A DNA stretch of 64,000 nt. It comes from Lacinutrix himadriensis. Its GTDB lineage: Bacteria > Bacteroidota > Bacteroidia > Flavobacteriales > Flavobacteriaceae. Below the pieces are notes generated by a model. The model did no database searches. It saw nothing but the letters and a program-made list of their open reading frames with translations, and was not told where the DNA came from. The stretch spans positions 124,001-188,000 of the forward strand of contig NZ_LIQI01000027.1 of the NCBI RefSeq assembly GCF_001418105.1, read 5' to 3'. Both the position numbers and the translations under genes were made by a program. Numbering within the stretch: position 1 is the stretch's first letter; the number at the start of each line of letters is the position of its first letter. Of the stretch, positions 17,582 to 24,653 are shown piece by piece.

Positions 17582-18367
17582 TTATTTCTTCCTAGTAATT
17601 CTATAATTAATAAACTCTACCATTAATGAGAATGCAATGGCAAAATAAAGATATCCTTTAGGTATTGCGCCAACCGTTTTTCCAAATAAATTAGTGTGTG
17701 AAAGGTGAGCAGCTTCAGTAATTAACATAAAACCAATTAGAATTAAAAAAGATAATCCTAAAATCTGCATACTTGGATGGGCATCTATAAACTTACGTAT
17801 TGGGTTTGCAAAACCAATCATAATTGCAATAGATATCACAACAGCAATAATCATTAAAACTAAAGTGTAGTAGTGGTTTTCATGCAAACCATTTGTCATA
17901 CCAACAGCAGTTAAAATAGAATCTATAGAGAAAATAAAATCAATAATTATTATTTGCGTAATGGCTTGCGATAAAGAGGTTATCTTTTTTCCTTTTATTT
18001 CGTCTTCATCATGACTTGGTGTTTCTACTTTTTCTCTAATCTCTGATGTGCTTTTATAAATTAAAAATAATCCTCCAACAAACAGTATGATGCTTTGCCA
18101 GCTTATTGCTATTTGTAACCAGGAACTTTCAAAATGAAAAAAGGGTTCGCTTAAGCCGACTAAAAAAGAGACGAAGAACAACAATATAATACGTTGTACC
18201 ATGGCTAGTAGTAAACCAATGTTTGTTGCTTTGCTACGCTGCTCTTCTGGTAATTTATTTGCAGCAATAGATATAAATACAATATTATCTATACCTAAAA
18301 TAATTTCTAAAAACGTTAAGGTTAATAGTGCGAATAACGCATCACTAGTAAGTAAAAAATCTAACAT
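17582..18367 (-). CDS. TerC family integral membrane protein
   Basis: This 261-residue polytopic protein has about seven transmembrane helices. The two family-defining acidic intramembrane motifs are visible: EIILGIDNIVF (about residues 21-31) and DFIFSIDSILTAVGM (about 143-157). TerC/Alx-type proteins are linked to manganese or other metal export during metalation of exported proteins and to tellurium resistance. No tellurite-resistance genes are adjacent, so a general metal-efflux role fits better. A hydrophilic linker (about 113-127, SHDEDEIKGKK) separates the two halves. It lies 34 bases downstream of a small lipoprotein gene. Confidence 0.93.
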   Translation of the reverse strand: MLDFLLTSDALFALLTLTFLEIILGIDNIVFISIAANKLPEEQRSKATNIGLLLAMVQRIILLFFVSFLVGLSEPFFHFESSWLQIAISWQSIILFVGGLFLIYKSTSEIREKVETPSHDEDEIKGKKITSLSQAITQIIIIDFIFSIDSILTAVGMTNGLHENHYYTLVLMIIAVVISIAIMIGFANPIRKFIDAHPSMQILGLSFLILIGFMLITEAAHLSHTNLFGKTVGAIPKGYLYFAIAFSLMVEFINYRITRKK

Positions 18368-18401
18368 ATCTATTTGCTATTTATTTCATGGTGTTAAAAA
18401 A

Positions 18402-18770
18402 CTATTTCTTGAAAGCTTTTCCTTTTTGTTTCAGCTTTTCGCCAACATAAGAATACTCAAAAGTATACGATCTATCTGTTGTTGTGAGGATTTTTAAATG
18501 CACGTCTTTACGTTCTGCCATGTTTTTAGGGTTCATGGTCTTAAAGATCATTTCGCAGTCGTTAATCCAGCGTACTTGTGCAGAATCTGTTTTACCTTGG
18601 TACACTTCTATTTGTAAATCTTTAGTTCTTGTAAAATCAGATTTATAAACCACAGAGTCAATTATAACTTCGCTATAAAAACTACCTGTTTTATAATCTG
18701 TACAATTTCTCTCTACTTGGTAACAACTAGAAAAACTTATAAGTACTAAGGCAACCAGAAAATATCTCAT
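18402..18770 (-). CDS. Small lipoprotein of unknown function (parC-linked family)
   Basis: The chosen start is the ATG at 18770, which gives MRYFLVALVLISFSSC, a signal peptide with a lipobox Cys at residue 16. A longer TTG-started form would place six extra residues in front and is less likely. The mature part of about 107 residues is soluble, with YKTGSFYSEVIIDSVVYKSDFTR and RWINDCEMIFKTMNPK. Members of this family are, from memory, often mislabelled DNA topoisomerase IV because they lie near parC; nothing here resembles a topoisomerase. It should sit in a membrane facing the periplasm. Function is unknown. Confidence 0.82.
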   Translation of the reverse strand: MRYFLVALVLISFSSCYQVERNCTDYKTGSFYSEVIIDSVVYKSDFTRTKDLQIEVYQGKTDSAQVRWINDCEMIFKTMNPKNMAERKDVHLKILTTTDRSYTFEYSYVGEKLKQKGKAFKK

Positions 18771-18869
18771 TAAAAATCTTTTATACAAAATTAATAATCT
18801 TTTCTGTTATAATACATCTTTTTGCTAAAAGTCGTAATAATCGTTTATTTGAAAATTTTAGGTACTAGT

Positions 18870-19298
18870 TTATGAATTGTTGAAATTTTGAAAACTACCG
18901 TCGGTATAAAAAATTACAATGCGTTCTATTTTTTTTTCGGAAGAAGTGTTTAAGGAAAAATTAGAAGAAGATGGATTCGGAATTTCTACATTTTCATTTT
19001 TAGGAGGGGGTATTGTTTTTTCCACTTTTTCCACTTTCGGAGTTTCTGGAATTTTTTCTTCGGTTTTATTTTCATTTGGAAAAACTCCTTTTCCATTCAT
19101 CAACCAATATAATTCTACTTCCGGAAAATGGGAGAGTACCTTCATTACAAAATCTAAACTTGGCTTATTTCTGCCGGAAAGAATATGCGAAATAGTAGAG
19201 CGTTGCACGCCAACTTTCTCTGCAAAAGAGGAAGCACTTTCTCCGTAAAAATCGATGACTTTCTGTAGTCTTTTTGTAAATCCTTCGGTGTTTATCAT
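18870..19298 (-). CDS. XRE-type helix-turn-helix transcriptional regulator
   Basis: This 142-residue DNA-binding protein starts at the ATG at 19298 (MINTEGFTKRLQ); the longer TTG-started reading adds only MFT and would run over a TTGTTTACA motif. The helix-turn-helix spans about residues 20-60 (SSFAEKVGVQRSTISHILSGRNKPSLDFV). It is followed by the ELYWLMNGKGVF motif of a Bacteroidota repressor subfamily, a Pro/Lys/Glu-rich linker and a short C-terminal segment (KKIERIVIFYTDGSFQNF). It is divergent from an M14 carboxypeptidase, and the shared gap is dense with TGTAAAC heptamers. Autoregulation and control of the peptidase are plausible inferences. Confidence 0.9.
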   Translation of the reverse strand: MINTEGFTKRLQKVIDFYGESASSFAEKVGVQRSTISHILSGRNKPSLDFVMKVLSHFPEVELYWLMNGKGVFPNENKTEEKIPETPKVEKVEKTIPPPKNENVEIPNPSSSNFSLNTSSEKKIERIVIFYTDGSFQNFNNS

Positions 19299-19602
19299 TG
19301 TAAACAAGTTGTTTTGTTTTTATAACGTTACAAATGTAAACATTATTTTGTTAGCACTATTGTATTTACTTGTTATATTTGATTGTAGTTGATTTTTTAC
19401 TTTATATAATTAAATCTAATTAACTGAAAATAAGATATTTGATTGTTAAATTTAAATTATGTTAAATTTTTCTAAGTGATTTTATGTTTCGTCTTGTAAA
19501 CGCTATTGTTTTTGTTTAACAATGTAACCAAAAGCACTGTGTAATCTTGTTTACAATTGTAAATTATCAATTGTTTACCTTTGTAATCAATACAAATTAC
19601 AT
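19299..19602. promoter_or_regulatory. Divergent regulatory region with repeated TGTAAAC motifs
   Basis: This 304-base gap between the XRE regulator and the carboxypeptidase holds TGTAAAC or GTTTACA at 19299-19305, 19335-19341, 19495-19501 and 19549-19555, with the near match TTGTTTACC at 19571-19579. Two sites flank each gene start. The pattern suggests operators for the adjacent regulator, but no binding data exist. Confidence 0.45.
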
Positions 19603-20760
19603 ATGGAATTAGAAACCTTAAAATCATTATATAAAGAACACAAAGAAGCACGGCTTTTTGGACGATATATTCACTCGGAAAGCATAGCTCCTCTACTGGA
19701 AAAATTAGCTAAAAAATGCGAAGTTTTAATGGTAGGGAAATCTGTTCTTCAAGAAAATATTCATACTATTACCATTGGGTCTGGACCGAAAAAAATATTA
19801 ATGTGGTCGCAAATGCACGGAAATGAAAGCACCACAACGAAGGCGATTTTCGATTTATTGAACCTTTTATTAAGTAGTGAAGAAGTTTCAGAAGCTATTT
19901 TAAAGACTTGCACGATACAAATTATACCTATTTTAAGTCCCGATGGCGCAAAAGCATATACACGTGTTAATGCGAATCAGGTGGATTTAAATAGAGACGC
20001 GCAAAATCTTTCGCAGCCAGAGAGTGTTATTCTTAAAGCCTGTTTTGAGACTTTTAAACCTCATTTTTGCTATAATCTACATGGGCAACGGACTATTTTT
20101 AGTGCAGGAGACACAAACAACTCGGCAACGGTATCCTTTTTAGCTCCAGCACAAGACGAAATCTGTACTATTACTCCTAATAGAAAGAGAGCAATGGAGG
20201 TTATTGCGGTTATGAATGCTAATTTACAGCAACAAATACCAAATCAAGTTGGTGTTTATGATGACGCTTTTAATATTAACTGTGTTGGTGACACCTTTCA
20301 AACTCAAAACATACCAACAATTCTTTTTGAAGCTGGTCATTATAGGGACGACTACACGAGAGAAGTGGTGCGAGAGTATATTTTTCAGTCTTTTGTAGTT
20401 TCGTTGAATTATATCGCTAAAAACACGGTTACTGGAGATGCGTATGCTTCTTATTTAGATATTCCTGAAAACCATAAGTGCTTTTATGACCTTATTATTA
20501 GAAACGCTAGAATAGTGCAAGATGGAGATTTGTTAGATATAGCTATTCAATATCAAGAGCGATTATTAGCGGATTCTGTTGCGTTTGTTCCTAGAATCGA
20601 AAAATTTACAAGTCTAAATCAGTTTTTCGCACATCGGGAAATAGAGGCTAATGGAAGTGTGGTGGAAACGGTGAAAAAAGAGGCAATAATTATAGGTTAC
20701 GAAAACGATTTAGTAAAGTTGAAAAATGAAGGAATTTCATTAAAATTAACAAAATCTTGA
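19603..20760 (+). CDS. M14 family zinc carboxypeptidase
   Basis: This 385-residue predicted zinc peptidase of the carboxypeptidase A clan shows the metal motif HxxE in WSQMHGNEST (about residues 67-76), the substrate-binding VDLNRDAQ and a third ligand candidate in YNLHGQRT. FEAGHY (about 246-251) is a likely place for the catalytic Glu. There is no signal peptide, so it acts in the cytoplasm, as for murein-peptide or amino-acid-conjugate peptidases. The C-terminal 130 residues have no recognised domain. A TGTAAAC-rich region and a divergent XRE regulator lie upstream, and an Lrp-type regulator follows after 64 bases. The exact substrate is unknown. Confidence 0.88.
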   Translation: MELETLKSLYKEHKEARLFGRYIHSESIAPLLEKLAKKCEVLMVGKSVLQENIHTITIGSGPKKILMWSQMHGNESTTTKAIFDLLNLLLSSEEVSEAILKTCTIQIIPILSPDGAKAYTRVNANQVDLNRDAQNLSQPESVILKACFETFKPHFCYNLHGQRTIFSAGDTNNSATVSFLAPAQDEICTITPNRKRAMEVIAVMNANLQQQIPNQVGVYDDAFNINCVGDTFQTQNIPTILFEAGHYRDDYTREVVREYIFQSFVVSLNYIAKNTVTGDAYASYLDIPENHKCFYDLIIRNARIVQDGDLLDIAIQYQERLLADSVAFVPRIEKFTSLNQFFAHREIEANGSVVETVKKEAIIIGYENDLVKLKNEGISLKLTKS

Positions 20761-20792
20761 AATTTAGTATATATAAATCAATAAAAATGTAT

Positions 20793-20800
20793 TATTTTTG
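20793..20800 (+). promoter_or_regulatory. Candidate -7 box for the Lrp-type regulator
   Basis: TATTTTTG fits TAnnTTTG and lies 24 bases before the ATG at 20825, giving a short leader. No -33 TTG is seen at the expected distance. Confidence 0.4.
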
Positions 20801-20824
20801 AAGAAAATTTAATAATACAATAAA

Positions 20825-21304
20825 ATGGCTAAGTTCAAATTAGACGAAATAGATCATCAGATTTTAGATATGTTGATTCAAAATACGAGAGTTCCTTTTA
20901 CAGATATTGCGAAAAAATTATTAATTTCTGCTGGAACTGTGCATGTAAGAGTTAAAAAAATGGAAGATGCAGGAATTATCAAAGGTTCTTCATTGACTTT
21001 AGACTATAAAAAACTTGGTTACTCCTTTATTGCTTATGTTGGGGTGTTTTTACAGAACACATCGCAAACAAAATTTGTTTTAGAGCGTATCAACGAAATA
21101 CCAAATGTAACTGTAGCGCATATTACTACAGGGAAATTTAATATTTTCTGTAAAATTAGAGCGAAAAATACAGAGCACGCAAAAGACATTATCTTTAAGT
21201 TAGATGATATTGAAGGTATTTACAGAACAGAATCGATGATTTCTTTAGAAGAGAGTATAAACGATAAAAAACGATTAATGCATTCTATTTTTAGCGAATT
21301 ATAG
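20825..21304 (+). CDS. Lrp/AsnC family transcriptional regulator
   Basis: This 159-residue regulator has an N-terminal winged helix-turn-helix (LDEIDHQILDML, then FTDIAKKLLISAGTVHVRVKKM, residues about 5-50). A linker to the C-terminal RAM domain (about 70-145) follows; RAM domains bind small effectors, usually amino acids, and drive oligomerisation. Such proteins form dimers to hexadecamers and control amino-acid metabolism locally or globally. The closest neighbour is the M14 carboxypeptidase, which releases amino acids, so a link is possible. A strong terminator follows the gene. The ligand cannot be told from sequence. Confidence 0.95.
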   Translation: MAKFKLDEIDHQILDMLIQNTRVPFTDIAKKLLISAGTVHVRVKKMEDAGIIKGSSLTLDYKKLGYSFIAYVGVFLQNTSQTKFVLERINEIPNVTVAHITTGKFNIFCKIRAKNTEHAKDIIFKLDDIEGIYRTESMISLEESINDKKRLMHSIFSEL

Positions 21305-21324
21305 AAGTTATATAAACACGTACT

Positions 21325-21346
21325 AAGCCCTTTTTTTTAAGGGCTT
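21325..21346 (+). terminator. Terminator after the Lrp-type gene
   Basis: AAGCCCTT and AAGGGCTT form an 8-bp stem around six T bases, followed by a T run. It lies 20 bases after the stop. Confidence 0.9.
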
Positions 21347-21364
21347 TTTTTATTCCTTAAAATT

Positions 21365-21879
21365 ATGAAAGTAAAAGATTTAAATGCTTCAGAATACAAT
21401 TCTTATTATGGGACTTATATTGCTAAGGCTAGTGATTTAAGCTTGTTAGACGGTTTGAGTGACAGTTTTAATACAACGCTTAGCTTTTTTAATAATTTAC
21501 CAGATGACAAGATGGAGTTCGCTTACGCGGAAGGAAAATGGAGTGTAAAAGAAGTGTTGCAGCATATAATAGATACAGAACGCGTGTTTGCATATCGTGC
21601 TTTGCGTTTTTCTAGAAATGATAAAACGGAATTGCCGGGATACGATCAGGATGCATATACGCCTTCTAGTGAAGCAAACAGAAGAACGAAAGCTTCGCTT
21701 ATTGAAGAATATACACATATAAGAAAACTACAATAAGTTTGTTTGAGAGTTTTACCAACGATATGCTTTTACAAAGCGGTAAAGCAAGTGGAGGAAACAT
21801 GTCTGTTAGAGCGATAGGCTTTATTATCATAGGTCATGAAAAGCACCATTGCCAAGTGATTAAAGAGCGATATCTATAA
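21365..21879 (+). pseudogene. DinB family protein, frameshifted
   Basis: The first 120 or so codons encode a normal DinB/DUF664 four-helix metalloprotein (FAYAEGKWSVKEVLQHIIDTERVFAYRALRFSR), with His ligands in LQHIIDTER. Translation then hits TAA at 21734. From about 21728 the next frame continues the family exactly: TISLFESFTNDMLLQSGKAS, then MSVRAIGFIIIGHEKHHCQV with the C-terminal His ligands, stop at 21879. Adding one A to the AAAA run at 21724-21727 restores one 171-codon reading frame. This is therefore a one-base deletion, either a real mutation or an assembly error in a homopolymer. DinB enzymes include thiol transferases; the substrate here is unknown. Confidence 0.88.
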
Positions 21880-22155
21880 TTATTCTTCTTCTTCGTTAAT
21901 AATAATGTGTCCAGAATCGTTTAAAATTACATCATCATTACTATCAAAATTAGTCATGGTGTAATGTAATTTGCTGCTTACTTTTACTAGGTAAATAGCG
22001 TCTTCTGTTTTCACTTCAACCGCTTCAATAGTTTCGTTTTTATGGTTATCAAACACTATAATGTCGTTATCTCCATAACCATCTGGAAATTTTTGTGTTA
22101 ACAAATCCAGGAGTTCTGGAGTTAGTTTTTTGTAGTCTACAATTATTCTTCGCAT
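21880..22155 (-). CDS. Conserved small acidic protein of unknown function
   Basis: This 91-residue soluble acidic protein begins MRRIIVDYKKLTPELLDLLTQKFPDGYGDNDIIVF and ends in a Glu run. I recall close relatives across Flavobacteriia that databases sometimes label DNA primase; nothing here has primase motifs, so that name should not be copied. A beta-rich middle part (IEAVEVKTEDAIYLVKVSSKL) is the most conserved-looking region. It is encoded directly next to the DinB gene tail, the two stop codons abutting, and 79 bases downstream of aroB on the same strand. Function unknown. Confidence 0.82.
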   Translation of the reverse strand: MRRIIVDYKKLTPELLDLLTQKFPDGYGDNDIIVFDNHKNETIEAVEVKTEDAIYLVKVSSKLHYTMTNFDSNDDVILNDSGHIIINEEEE

Positions 22156-22234
22156 AACTAGAGTATTTAAGTTAATAAATCCAAGTGTTTTCTTTAACTA
22201 GCGAAATAAAGTTACAAAATTTTAAACCAAAAAG

Positions 22235-23302
22235 TTACGAAGCGTAAAAATTAAATGCTTCTAATATTAATTCGTTAGAAACTTTACAGTTGATTTTTGG
22301 TTTTCCAATAGCTTCAAGAAGAACAAAGTTGATGTTACCATGTTCGTTCTTTTTGTCGTATATAAGTAGCTCAATAATAGGAGCGTAGTCTTTTTCGTCG
22401 AAAATTACTTTACCAAAAACACTTGTGATTGTTGTTTTTATTTCTTCGTTTATAGTGGTGTCAAGACCAACAAGTTTGGTAGAGATATAGCTTGCTAAAA
22501 TCATACCTACAGCAATTGCTTCACCGTGAAGCAATGATTCTTTGTCTGCGTTGCTTAAAAAATAAGACTCTATAGCGTGACCTAGTGTATGTCCGTAGTT
22601 TAAAGTTTTCCTAAGGTTTTCTTCATTAGGATCTTGCTCTACAATATCTTTTTTAATGACTATAGATTCGTAGATAAGCACGTCTAAATCTTTAGTTGTT
22701 TGTTTAGAAAGATCTAGAAATTTACTCCAATACGTCTGGTTTGAAATTAATCCGTGTTTTAGCATTTCGGCTAAGCCAGAGCGCATTTGGTTTTCTGGTA
22801 GTGTTGCTAAAAAAGCGGTGTCTATTAGCACCATTTCAGCAGTATTTATAACTCCGATTTGATTTTTTAGATGTCCTAAATCTATTCCGGTCTTACCGCC
22901 AATGGAGGCGTCCACCATGGCAAGCAAAGATGTAGGGATATTTATAAAAGAAATACCACGTTTAAAAGTAGAAGCCACAAAACCACCTAAGTCTGTAATT
23001 ACACCACCACCAACATTGATCATTAAACTTTTTCTGTCTGCTCCATATTCGGATAAAGCTTCCCAAAGTCCTAAACAGATATCTAAGTTCTTGTTTTCTT
23101 CACCAGATTCGATCTCTAAAACATCATACGTTATTTCAGCGTCTATATTTGCTAGTACAAAAGGAATGCAATCTGCATTCGTATTTTCATCCACTAAAAA
23201 GAAAATTTTAGAATAATTTGCAGCTTTTAAGTGTTCATTTAAAGAAGTATAAGCGCTTTCATTAAAATAGATACTGTAATCTTGTGTGGTAATAGGTGTC
23301 AT
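22235..23302 (-). CDS. aroB: 3-dehydroquinate synthase
   Basis: AroB converts DAHP to 3-dehydroquinate, the second step of the shikimate pathway, using NAD and a divalent metal in the cytoplasm. The 355-residue length is normal. Diagnostic blocks are NVGGGVITDLGGFVASTFKRGI (about residues 100-121, NAD binding), PTSLLAMVDASIGGKTGID (about 127-145) and LNYGHTLGHAIE with the metal-binding His residues. It is transcribed divergently from proline dehydrogenase. No other aromatic-pathway gene is in the window. Confidence 0.97.
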   Translation of the reverse strand: MTPITTQDYSIYFNESAYTSLNEHLKAANYSKIFFLVDENTNADCIPFVLANIDAEITYDVLEIESGEENKNLDICLGLWEALSEYGADRKSLMINVGGGVITDLGGFVASTFKRGISFINIPTSLLAMVDASIGGKTGIDLGHLKNQIGVINTAEMVLIDTAFLATLPENQMRSGLAEMLKHGLISNQTYWSKFLDLSKQTTKDLDVLIYESIVIKKDIVEQDPNEENLRKTLNYGHTLGHAIESYFLSNADKESLLHGEAIAVGMILASYISTKLVGLDTTINEEIKTTITSVFGKVIFDEKDYAPIIELLIYDKKNEHGNINFVLLEAIGKPKINCKVSNELILEAFNFYAS

Positions 23303-23365
23303 TAACTATAGAATTATTTTAGGGTAAAAATAAGGAGAAATTAATCAAATTTGGTAGACTTCAAT

Positions 23366-23373
23366 TATATTTG
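23366..23373 (+). promoter_or_regulatory. Candidate -7 box for proline dehydrogenase
   Basis: TATATTTG is a perfect TAnnTTTG match 25 bases before the chosen ATG at 23399. Its position argues against a longer protein starting at 23351. Confidence 0.45.
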
Positions 23374-23398
23374 TTCTATAAAATTTAATAATCGCATC

Positions 23399-24571
23399 AT
23401 GCAAACGGATAAAATATTTGAAAACACAGAAATTGCTTTCGCATTAAAAACAGATACGCAATTAGAGCGTGCTTATTTTTTGTTTAAAATGATTTCTAAT
23501 GAGCCTTTGGTTCGTATTGGTACTGCAGCTACCAACTTTGCTTTAAAAGCTAATCTGCCAATTGAAGGTTTGATACGTTCTACGGTTTTCGATCACTTTT
23601 GTGGTGGTGTAAACGAAGAGGATTGTTTGTCTGTTATAGAGAACATGTACACTAAAGGAGTGAGTTCTGTTTTGGATTATTCGGTAGAAGGAAAAGAAAG
23701 TGAAGTAGAATTTGATGCAGCGATGCAGAAAATATTGAAGATTGTAAATTTTGCTGATGAAAAAGAAAGCATGCCAATTGTGGTTTTTAAACCAACTGGT
23801 TTTGGAAGATTTCATTTATATCAGAAATTAGGTGAAAGAGGAACGCTTACTTCCGAAGAGCAAGAGGAATGGAATAGGGTAGTTGCAAGGTTTGATACGG
23901 TGTGTAGAGCTGCAAAAGAAAAAGATGTTGTTGTTTTAATTGATGGTGAAGAAAGCTGGATGCAAGACGCAGCAGATGATTTGGTTACACAAATGATGCA
24001 ATTGTATAATACTGAAAAACCTATTGTTTATAATACATTACAAATGTATAGACATGATAGAATGGGTTTTTTGAAAAAAGAGACTGCTTTAGCGAAAGCT
24101 AATAATTACTTTCTTGGCTATAAATTGGTTCGTGGTGCTTATATGGAAAAAGAAAATGAGCGTGCAGAAAAGAAGAAATATACTTCACCAATTTGTGTTA
24201 GTAAGCAAGCAACAGACGAAAACTTTAATACAGCTGTTGCGTATACCTTAGATCATTTAGATATTATGTCTGTGTTTGTGGGAACGCACAATGAAGATAG
24301 TAGTTATTTGGTTATGGATTTAATGAAAACTAAAAACATAGCGAATAAGGATTCTAGAGTTTGGTTTGGACAGCTTTATGGTATGAGTGATCATATTAGT
24401 TACAACCTTGCGCATTATGGGTATAATGTAGCGAAATATATTCCTTTCGGACCAGTTAAAGATGTGATGCCTTATCTTATCCGTAGAGCGGAAGAGAATA
24501 CGTCTGTTGCAGGACAAACAGGAAGAGAGCTTACTTTATTGAAGAAAGAAAAACAACGTAGAAAGGGATAG
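23399..24571 (+). CDS. Proline dehydrogenase (monofunctional)
   Basis: This FAD enzyme oxidises proline to pyrroline-5-carboxylate and passes electrons to quinone. The start is the ATG at 23399 (MQTDKIFENTEIAF), giving 390 residues. A TTG-started extension upstream overlaps the -7 box and is rejected. The TIM-barrel carries KLVRGAYMEKENERAEKK, VFVGTHNEDSS, WFGQLYGMSDHISYNL and the substrate-binding YLIRRAEENTSV. No P5C dehydrogenase domain is fused or adjacent, so this is a stand-alone form. It ends at a terminator shared with the convergent polysaccharide operon. Confidence 0.95.
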   Translation: MQTDKIFENTEIAFALKTDTQLERAYFLFKMISNEPLVRIGTAATNFALKANLPIEGLIRSTVFDHFCGGVNEEDCLSVIENMYTKGVSSVLDYSVEGKESEVEFDAAMQKILKIVNFADEKESMPIVVFKPTGFGRFHLYQKLGERGTLTSEEQEEWNRVVARFDTVCRAAKEKDVVVLIDGEESWMQDAADDLVTQMMQLYNTEKPIVYNTLQMYRHDRMGFLKKETALAKANNYFLGYKLVRGAYMEKENERAEKKKYTSPICVSKQATDENFNTAVAYTLDHLDIMSVFVGTHNEDSSYLVMDLMKTKNIANKDSRVWFGQLYGMSDHISYNLAHYGYNVAKYIPFGPVKDVMPYLIRRAEENTSVAGQTGRELTLLKKEKQRRKG

Positions 24572-24604
24572 TTTGCAAGAAGATTAGTTCTGATTTTAAA
24601 TTTA

Positions 24605-24636
24605 AAAACCCCGAAAATTTTAATTTTCGGGGTTTT
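24605..24636. terminator. Bidirectional terminator between proline dehydrogenase and wzc
   Basis: AAAACCCCGAAAATT pairs with AATTTTCGGGG plus the following T run, a GC-capped stem of about 14 bp. It ends both the proline dehydrogenase transcript and the 24-kb polysaccharide locus. Confidence 0.9.
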
Positions 24637-24653
24637 TTATGACATATTAAGTG

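Noticed and set aside
18402-18770. Naming the small lipoprotein as DNA topoisomerase IV
   Set aside because: It has a signal peptide and lipobox, about 120 residues and no topoisomerase motif. Similar names in databases appear to come from proximity to parC.
21880-22155. Naming the 91-residue protein as DNA primase
   Set aside because: No zinc finger or TOPRIM motif is present; the protein is far too short.
23351-23398. Longer N-terminus for proline dehydrogenase from a TTG at 23351
   Set aside because: It overlaps a perfect -7 box and adds 16 residues not typical of the family.
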